A DNA stretch of 64,000 nucleotides from positions 1 through 64,000 of the forward strand of contig NZ_CAAGLX010000013.1 in assembly GCF_900770955.1 (NCBI RefSeq), given 5' to 3'. Within the stretch, counting starts at the first letter, position 1; every line of letters begins with the position of its first letter. Made by a program: the position numbers and the translations under genes. Under the pieces are notes generated by a model. The model saw nothing but the letters and a program-made list of their open reading frames with translations, searched no databases and had not been told where the DNA came from. This document shows, piece after piece, positions 58,631 to 64,000 of this stretch. This stretch comes from an uncultured Phascolarctobacterium sp. Its GTDB lineage: Bacteria > Bacillota > Negativicutes > Acidaminococcales > Acidaminococcaceae.

Positions 58631-59657
58631 AGCCAATTACCTCCGTTTTCAGATGCTGCTGATGCAGATATTCCAAGGCATTTTTAATGCGCTCGCGGTT
58701 GCCGGAAATCTCAATCAGCAGGGTGCCGAAGAGAACATCCTTCAGCTGGTCGGTATTACCGGAAATGATGCTTACATCAACATCAAAATGTTTTACCATA
58801 CCGGAAATAATAGGCTCGCTGGCGCTGTCACCGATGAAGGAGATACGCACAAGCAGCTTGCTGCCTTCGGTATAGGTATCGCTTAATTTCATTTGTTTAA
58901 CAATATCAGGCAGCTCGGCGTTGATAACGCTGTTGGTAAATTCCTTGGTAGTGGGATGCTGTGGATTGGTAAAAACATCAATCATCGGGCCTTCCTCGAT
59001 AATGTCACCGTTTTCGATAACGGCAACACGGTCACAGATGGTTTTTACAACCTCCATCTGGTGCGTAATCAGCACGATGGTCAGGTTCATTTTTTTGTTG
59101 ATGTCTTGCAGCAGATGCAGAATAGATTTGGTAGTCTGCGGGTCGAGAGCGCTGGTTGCTTCGTCGCACAGCAGTACCTTAGGGTTGCTTGCCAGGGCGC
59201 GGGCAATGCCTACACGCTGTTTCTGGCCGCCGGATAACTGACTGGGATAGTAGTTGGCACGGCTTTCAAGCTGTACCAGCTCCAACAGCGGACGCACGCG
59301 TTTGTCGATTTCGCTCTTGCTCAGACCTTGGATTTCCAGAGGAAAAGCGATGTTATCATAAACAGTACGGCTTGCCAGCAGGTTGAAGTGCTGGAAAATC
59401 ATGCCGATGCTTTGACGTGCTTTGCGCAGCTGTGCTTCGCTCAGGGCAGTCAGCTCCTGACCGTCAACGAATACCTGGCCTGCAGTCGGTTTTTCCAGCA
59501 TATTGATGCAGCGTACCAATGTGGATTTGCCGGCACCGGAAAGACCGATGATACCGAAAATTTCGCCGGCCTTGATGCTCAGGCTTGTTTTATGCAGAGC
59601 ATGGATGTCGCCAGCCTTGCTGTAGTAGGTTTTTTCTACATTAACTAGTTCTATCAT
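58620..59657 (-). CDS. metN: methionine ABC transporter ATP-binding protein
   Basis: 345 aa. Walker A GLSGAGKSTLV, signature LSGGQKQRVGIARALA, Walker B VLLCDEATSALDP, then the C-terminal NIL domain (about 265-345: ISFIGDSASEPIISGMVKHF, DVSIISGNTDQL), which senses methionine and inhibits transport when it is abundant. The start at 59657 follows AAAGGA; the longer ORF from 59840 is the riboswitch leader misread as coding. Confidence 0.96.
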   Translation of the reverse strand: MIELVNVEKTYYSKAGDIHALHKTSLSIKAGEIFGIIGLSGAGKSTLVRCINMLEKPTAGQVFVDGQELTALSEAQLRKARQSIGMIFQHFNLLASRTVYDNIAFPLEIQGLSKSEIDKRVRPLLELVQLESRANYYPSQLSGGQKQRVGIARALASNPKVLLCDEATSALDPQTTKSILHLLQDINKKMNLTIVLITHQMEVVKTICDRVAVIENGDIIEEGPMIDVFTNPQHPTTKEFTNSVINAELPDIVKQMKLSDTYTEGSKLLVRISFIGDSASEPIISGMVKHFDVDVSIISGNTDQLKDVLFGTLLIEISGNRERIKNALEYLHQQHLKTEVIGYES

Positions 59658-59800
59658 TTTCGTGTTCCTTTCTGATGAGACCGTAAGCTTTGCGGTCCTT
59701 ATTTTTGTGTGAGAGATTATTTTCCGCTGGAAGGCAGCGCAGGCTTTTTGCAGCTGTATTCTCCAACGTGCGTCTGCCAGCAAAAGGTGACGGCCGACGT

Positions 59801-59831
59801 AAAAAAATCCTTCACCGGCACGGCGAAGGAT
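59801..59831 (-). terminator. riboswitch expression-platform terminator
   Basis: On the minus strand ATCCTTC pairs with GAAGGAT around a GC-rich inner stem, followed by seven T (59801-59807). It lies between the SAM aptamer and metN. Confidence 0.9.
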
Positions 59832-59839
59832 ACGTTGCA

Positions 59840-59955
59840 TCTGTAATCTTCATCTGCCGGAATTATCCGTTGGAATTGGCACCGTTCACTTGCTGTGTGG
59901 TTGCCGTAGCTTCATCGGGCCAGTCCCTCAGCTACTCTTGATGAAATCTCTGTGA
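59840..59955 (-). promoter_or_regulatory. SAM-I (S-box) riboswitch controlling metNIQ
   Basis: The minus strand reads the S-box consensus in order: ATCAAGAGTAGCTGAGGGA, CTGGCCCGATGAAGC, CGGCAACC, GGTGCCAATTCCA, with P1 formed by TTCATC (59940-59945 complement) and GATGAA (59849-59854 complement). High SAM should favour the downstream terminator and switch the methionine transporter off. Confidence 0.96.
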
Positions 59956-60256
59956 AGTTTGAATGAGATAATCATACATCTATTTTAAGTTGTTGTCAAC
60001 AGTTTTGCGTAAAATTTACGGAAAAACTATAAAGCTGTAAATCTGCGTCCAATGGAAATCGGGAATTTCTCAAATTATATCAAAATACTAGGTAATTGTA
60101 AAGAGGAATGCATAATTTTTTACAAAACCTGAGAAAAAAAGTTTTTTTGTAAATTTTTCTTGACTTTCACAAGATAAAGTATTAAAGTATTTTTACGAGT
60201 TAGTGAGTTAAAAGACTATCGTTATATGCACGTAACGCACAGGAGGAAACGAAAAA
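59956..60256 (+). promoter_or_regulatory. AT-rich promoter region of the histidine operon
   Basis: TTGACT (60160-60165) and TAAAGT (60183-60188) are 17 bp apart. A GAGTTA direct repeat (about 60196-60209) lies just after. No other structure or gene is seen upstream. Confidence 0.6.
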
Positions 60257-60562
60257 ATGGCAGCAAATATTCATGATCATTTAACAGACCAGTTGTTTAA
60301 AGCGATTCTCAGCTTAAAGGATGAGGAGCAATGCTATAAATTTTTTGAGGATATCTGTACTATCAGCGAGCTGAAGGCAATGGCACAGCGCCTTGAGGTA
60401 GCGCGCATGCTGGATGAGGGCTGTATCTACGAAACAATTGTAGAGAAAACTGGAGCCAGCACCGCAACCATCTCGCGTGTTAAGCGTTGTCTTGTTTACG
60501 GCGCTGACGGTTATCATTCAGTCATGCAAGTTATAAAAGAGGGGAAGAAAGAAGATGACTAA
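60257..60562 (+). CDS. YerC/YecD-family TrpR-related regulator
   Basis: 101 aa. It has the TrpR-like helix-turn-helix (ELKAMAQRLEVARMLDEG, then VEKTGASTATISRVKRCL). Comparative studies of Firmicutes have proposed this family (HisR) as a histidine-responsive repressor; its position as first gene of the his operon supports that. The coding end overlaps the hisZ start by 8 nt, so regulator and enzyme are translated together. GGAGG precedes the ATG. Confidence 0.92.
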   Translation: MAANIHDHLTDQLFKAILSLKDEEQCYKFFEDICTISELKAMAQRLEVARMLDEGCIYETIVEKTGASTATISRVKRCLVYGADGYHSVMQVIKEGKKEDD

Positions 60563-61724
60563 TAAGGTATACCAGGTTCCCTACGGAACCAAGGATATTC
60601 TGCCGGGAGAGATGAAAACACGCCGCGGAATCGAAAATGCGATTATCAATGTTTTTGACAAATGGGGCTATGATGAGGTAAAAACACCCGATTTTGAATA
60701 TGTTGATACCTTCGGCGCTGCCGGTTCCAAAGGTGACTTCCGTTTTTTTGACCGCAGCAATAATCTGCTGGCACTGCGCAATGATATGACGGCACCGATT
60801 GCCCGCCTGACAGCGACACGTCTGCAGGGCGGCGAAAAGATCAAACGTCTTTGCTATCTGGCAAATCTTTACCGTTATGAAGAAATTCAGGCAGGACGCC
60901 AATGCGAATTTGAGCAGGCCGGTGTAGAAATGCTGGGTGCCAGCGGCGCTGCTGCCGATGCTGAGGTTATCGTACTGGCAGCCGAAGCATTGCAGGCTGC
61001 AGGCTTGCAGAAGTTCGCTATCAGCCTGGGCCACGTTGATTTTATCAACGGCCTGGCAGAGGAAGCAGGCTTTGATGCTGCGCAGCTGCAGCAGCTGAAG
61101 GATTGCCTGCGTCGTCATGATGCTGTGGCCATGCAGCAGATGGCCGATGCGATGGGCAATATCCGTCCGGAAATCAAGCAGCTTTTTGCCGATTTTCTCT
61201 TTTTGCAGGGCGGCGTAGAGCTTTTGGACAGAGTTGCGGCAATAGTGACTAACGCTAAGTGCCAAAGCGCGCTGAATGATTTGCGCAAAATTTATGAGCT
61301 GGTAGAGGCCTACGGTGCCGCCGACTATTTGAGTTTTGATCTTGGCTTGTACCGTTCACTTGATTATTACACCGGTATGCTTTTTGAAGTGTATCTGCCG
61401 GAAATGGGTTATCCGGTGGCAGGCGGCGGCCGTTATGACACGATGATGCAGCGCTTCGGTATGGAGTGTCCGGCAACAGGCTTTGCCGTCGGTGTAGACC
61501 GCGTGCTGCTGGCGTTGGAGCGTAACGGCGCAGCTGCCAATAACCGCACCTGGGATGTGCTGGTAGCCTGGAGCGAAGGCAAGCTGCCTGAGGCGATTGC
61601 CAAAGCAACAGCGTTGCGCCGCGAAGGCCGCAGTGTGAAGCTGCTGACCGAGGCTGCGGACCTGCAGGGAGCAGCGCTTGCAGTAAAGGAATATGGCTGT
61701 AAATCGTTAGTATATGTAGAATAG
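60555..61724 (+). CDS. hisZ: ATP phosphoribosyltransferase regulatory subunit
   Basis: 389 aa, a histidyl-tRNA synthetase paralogue without tRNA ligase function. Class II synthetase traces remain: PYGTKDILPGEM, DRSNNLLALRNDMTAPIARL, LANLYRYEEIQAGRQCEFEQAGVE and GLYRSLDYYTGMLFEVY, GGGRYD. The ~390-aa size and short HisG downstream identify it as HisZ, not HisS. It forms a hetero-octamer with HisG and passes histidine feedback. Confidence 0.94.
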   Translation: MTNKVYQVPYGTKDILPGEMKTRRGIENAIINVFDKWGYDEVKTPDFEYVDTFGAAGSKGDFRFFDRSNNLLALRNDMTAPIARLTATRLQGGEKIKRLCYLANLYRYEEIQAGRQCEFEQAGVEMLGASGAAADAEVIVLAAEALQAAGLQKFAISLGHVDFINGLAEEAGFDAAQLQQLKDCLRRHDAVAMQQMADAMGNIRPEIKQLFADFLFLQGGVELLDRVAAIVTNAKCQSALNDLRKIYELVEAYGAADYLSFDLGLYRSLDYYTGMLFEVYLPEMGYPVAGGGRYDTMMQRFGMECPATGFAVGVDRVLLALERNGAAANNRTWDVLVAWSEGKLPEAIAKATALRREGRSVKLLTEAADLQGAALAVKEYGCKSLVYVE

Positions 61725-61786
61725 GCTTAACAGAAAGATAATACACATATTAAGCTTATGGCTGGGAAATATAGAGGGGTATTTTT

Positions 61787-62437
61787 ATGGACGAATACAT
61801 TACTATAGCTTTGCCGAAGGGCAAGCTGTTCGATAAATCTGTACGCCTGCTGGCGAAGGTAGGCTACAGCGCCGAAAATGTTACCGAGGATTCGCGTAAG
61901 CTGGTTATCAGCAACGAGGAAACCAAGGTGCGCTTTATTATTGCCAAGACCGTTGATGTACCGACATATGTAGAATACGGTGCGGCAGATATAGGTATCA
62001 TCGGCAAGGATGTGCTGTTGGAGCAGGATAAGGACGTAGTAGAGCTTCTGGATTTGGGCTTTGGCAAATGCCGTCTGATGATGGCGGTGCCGGAGGCCAA
62101 GCGGCGCGCCAAGCTGACGGATTACGCTCATCTGAGGGTAGCAACGAAGTATCCGAACTGCGCCAAGGCTTATTTCAATAAACTGGGCATTCAGACGGAA
62201 ATCGTCAAGCTCAACGGCTCGATTGAGCTGGGGCCTATAGTGGGTCTGAGCGAAATGATTGTAGATATAGTAGAAACGGGGCGAACCCTGAAAGAAAATA
62301 AACTGGCGGAGGTTGATTCTATTTTCACCGCTACTGCCAGACTGATTGCCAACCGCGCCAGCTTCAAGCTGAAATTTGCCCGCTTGCATAAGCTGGTTGA
62401 GGATTTGCGCATTGTTTTAAATGAGGAGGAAAAATAA
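61787..62437 (+). CDS. hisG: ATP phosphoribosyltransferase, short form
   Basis: 216 aa, the short form that needs HisZ. ITIALPKGKLFDKS at the N-terminus, DIGIIGKDVLLEQ, and VEYGAADIGIIG followed by the PRPP loop VDIVETGRTLKENKL are present. It catalyses the first step, joining PRPP and ATP. The stop lies 1 nt before the hisD start. Confidence 0.96.
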   Translation: MDEYITIALPKGKLFDKSVRLLAKVGYSAENVTEDSRKLVISNEETKVRFIIAKTVDVPTYVEYGAADIGIIGKDVLLEQDKDVVELLDLGFGKCRLMMAVPEAKRRAKLTDYAHLRVATKYPNCAKAYFNKLGIQTEIVKLNGSIELGPIVGLSEMIVDIVETGRTLKENKLAEVDSIFTATARLIANRASFKLKFARLHKLVEDLRIVLNEEEK

Positions 62438-62438
62438 A

Positions 62439-63782
62439 ATGCAGGTTACAGACGCAAGAAAAATGAGTGCGGCAGAGATTGCTGCTTTAATGAAAAAGAA
62501 GGCTTTTGACGAGGTGGAATTATCTCCGCGTATTCAGGCAGGTACGGACGCTATGTTCGGCAGACACATGACGGCGGCGCAGGTTGTTGAGCAGATTGTT
62601 GCTGATGTACGCAAGAACGGTGACGAAAGCCTTTTTTACTACACCAAGCTGATTGACCGCGTAGAGCTGACGCCGGAAAACATCCGCGTAACCGAAGAAG
62701 AATTTGCGGAAGCGGAAGCCATTGTCAAACCGGAGGTAAAGGCTGCTTTGGAGCGTGCTATTGCCAACGTCATGAAGTTCCATGAGGAGCAGATGCCGAA
62801 AACCTGGCTTACGAACCGTCCCTACGGCTCTTTGTTGGGACAAAAGGTTACGCCGGTTGATTCCGTCGGTATTTATGTTCCCGGCGGCACTGCCGCTTAT
62901 CCTTCGTCTGTAATGATGAATGCCTGCCCGGCAAAGGTGGCAGGTGTTCCCCGCATTGTGATGGCTGTACCGCCCGGAAAGGACGGCAAGGTTAATCCGA
63001 ACGTGCTGGTAACGGCAAAATTAATCGGTGTTACCGAAATTTATAAAATGGGCGGCGCTCAGGCGATTGCTGCGCTGGCCTTTGGCACCGCAACCGTGCC
63101 GAAGGTAGAAAAAATTACCGGCCCCGGCAATATCTTTGTAACTTTGGCTAAAAAAGCCGTTATCGGTCACGTTGATATTGATATGCTGGCAGGACCGAGC
63201 GAAATTCTGATTGTTGCGGATGACAGCGCTAATCCGACCTATCTGGCAGCAGACCTTCTGAGTCAGGCAGAGCATGATCCGCTGGCCTGCGCTATTCTGA
63301 TTACCGACAGCGAGCGCGTGGCCAACGCTGTGGGCGAAGAAATCGAAGTACAGCTGGCACAGCTGCCGCGTAAGGAAATCGCCGGCACCTCGCTGCAGCA
63401 GGCAGGCAAGATTATCCTTGCCAAGGATATGCCCACGGTTATCGAAATGGCTAACCTGTCCGCACCGGAGCATTTGGAAATCATGACGAAGGCACCGTTT
63501 GAAATTATGCCGTATATCCGTAACGCCGGCGCGATGTTCCTGGGTGCTTATTCTCCGGAACCGTTGGGAGATTACTATGCAGGACCGAACCACGTTCTGC
63601 CTACTGGCGGTACGGCGAAGTTTTATTCCGTATTGAACGTAGAAACCTTTATGAAGAAAACAAGCATTATTGCCTACACTGCTCCGGCACTTTTGGCCGC
63701 TGCCGACGATATTATTACCTTGGCTGAGGCAGAGGGCCTGCAGGCTCATGCCAACGCTATCCGTAAACGTGTGGGTAAATAA
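62439..63782 (+). CDS. hisD: histidinol dehydrogenase
   Basis: 447 aa. Signature GHVDIDMLAGPSEILIVADD, with the earlier GGTAAYPSSVMMNACPAKVAGV block, zinc ligand region DLLSQAEHD and HVLPTGGTAKFYS. It oxidises histidinol to histidine with two NAD+. I start at ATG 62439 after GAGGAGGA at 62423-62430, one nt after hisG; the ORF from 62421 would overlap hisG. Confidence 0.96.
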   Translation: MQVTDARKMSAAEIAALMKKKAFDEVELSPRIQAGTDAMFGRHMTAAQVVEQIVADVRKNGDESLFYYTKLIDRVELTPENIRVTEEEFAEAEAIVKPEVKAALERAIANVMKFHEEQMPKTWLTNRPYGSLLGQKVTPVDSVGIYVPGGTAAYPSSVMMNACPAKVAGVPRIVMAVPPGKDGKVNPNVLVTAKLIGVTEIYKMGGAQAIAALAFGTATVPKVEKITGPGNIFVTLAKKAVIGHVDIDMLAGPSEILIVADDSANPTYLAADLLSQAEHDPLACAILITDSERVANAVGEEIEVQLAQLPRKEIAGTSLQQAGKIILAKDMPTVIEMANLSAPEHLEIMTKAPFEIMPYIRNAGAMFLGAYSPEPLGDYYAGPNHVLPTGGTAKFYSVLNVETFMKKTSIIAYTAPALLAAADDIITLAEAEGLQAHANAIRKRVGK

Positions 63783-63794
63783 GGAGGCAGAAAA

Positions 63795-64000
63795 TGAGTA
63801 GCTTTACTGTTCGCCAAAGTATCGAGGCGATAGAGGAATATGCCGTAGAAAGTGTGGCTGCGGATATTATTGTTAATGCCAACGAAAGCAATTACCCGCT
63901 GCCGCAGGAGATTGCGGAAAAGATAACCCAGCGTACCGCGCGCTTTCCTTTTAACCGTTATCCGCCGATTAAAGCGGAAAACCTGTGTGAGGTTATTGCC
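63795..64000 (+). CDS. hisC: histidinol-phosphate aminotransferase, 5' part only
   Basis: The frame from ATG 63795 (after AAGGAGG) reads MSSFTVRQSIEAIEEYAVES, then IIVNANESNYPLPQEI and FPFNRYPP, the N-terminal pattern of HisC (the L-x-x-NENP-like substrate loop and the N/R-x-YP turn). The window ends after 68 codons. It continues the his operon, 12 nt after hisD. Confidence 0.88.

Noticed and set aside
59658..59840. N-terminal extension of MetN by 61 residues
   Set aside because: The stretch is riboswitch leader and terminator sequence; MetN homologues begin at the MIELVNVEK position.
60555..61724. Histidyl-tRNA synthetase HisS
   Set aside because: Length, operon position before short hisG and degenerate synthetase motifs identify it as HisZ.

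Overview
The window looks like a chromosomal segment of an anaerobic, diderm Firmicute of the class Negativicutes, probably a gut-type Acidaminococcaceae or Phascolarctobacterium-like organism. This placement is inferred from gene content, not measured. Outer-membrane genes (a TonB-dependent receptor, and a trimeric autotransporter carrying an SLH domain) sit beside Firmicute hallmarks: a SAM-I riboswitch, the YerC/HisZ/short-HisG arrangement and type III glutamine synthetase. Strict-anaerobe genes are also present ([FeFe] hydrogenase, radical SAM protein, 2-hydroxyacyl-CoA dehydratase activase).

Layout. 1-3.3 kb: a cysteine-desulfidase family enzyme converging on a ClC transporter. 3.3-9.7 kb: a MerR regulator divergent from a TonB receptor, a periplasmic binding lipoprotein and two nitrogenase-component-1-like proteins; this is the most unusual metabolic block. 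9.8-17.4 kb: BASS transporter, YigZ, DnaB, PurB-PurA, tRNA-Lys and a D-2-hydroxyacid dehydrogenase. 17.4-26.2 kb: a large STAND/LuxR regulator, two exported proteins, a radical SAM protein, an NlpC/P60 hydrolase and an AcoR-like activator without GAFTGA. 26.2-32.3 kb is accessory: an AAA/DUF4143 ATPase embedded in 83-bp palindromic repeats and bounded by a ~170-bp direct repeat, the adhesin, and an Rpn-family nuclease gene followed by a duplicated tail-only ORF.

32.3-41.4 kb: EamA transporter, hydrogenase, glutamine synthetase III with a structured leader, an Amt-PII fusion (a nitrogen assimilation block), a second AAA/DUF4143 ATPase and an HD protein. 41.4-47.2 kb: C_GCAxxG_C_C protein, asparaginase, exonuclease, SEC-C protein, MFS transporter and a second Rpn gene bounded by direct repeats. 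47.5-54.5 kb: a split activase/dehydratase pair, a Na/Pi symporter and a cysteine-less thioredoxin-fold protein. 54.6-59.9 kb: a polar amino acid ABC transporter and the methionine MetNIQ transporter under a SAM riboswitch. 60.2 kb to the end: the histidine operon yerC-hisZ-hisG-hisD-hisC, cut by the window edge.

The best candidates for undescribed biology are: (i) the nitrogenase-like pair with three cysteine ligands on one subunit and none on the other, in a metal/tetrapyrrole-uptake-like operon; (ii) the ATPase cassette whose promoter and 5' end are built from an 83-bp palindromic repeat; (iii) Rpn nuclease genes with a conserved internal Shine-Dalgarno and start codon, one followed by a stand-alone copy of the C-terminal piece.
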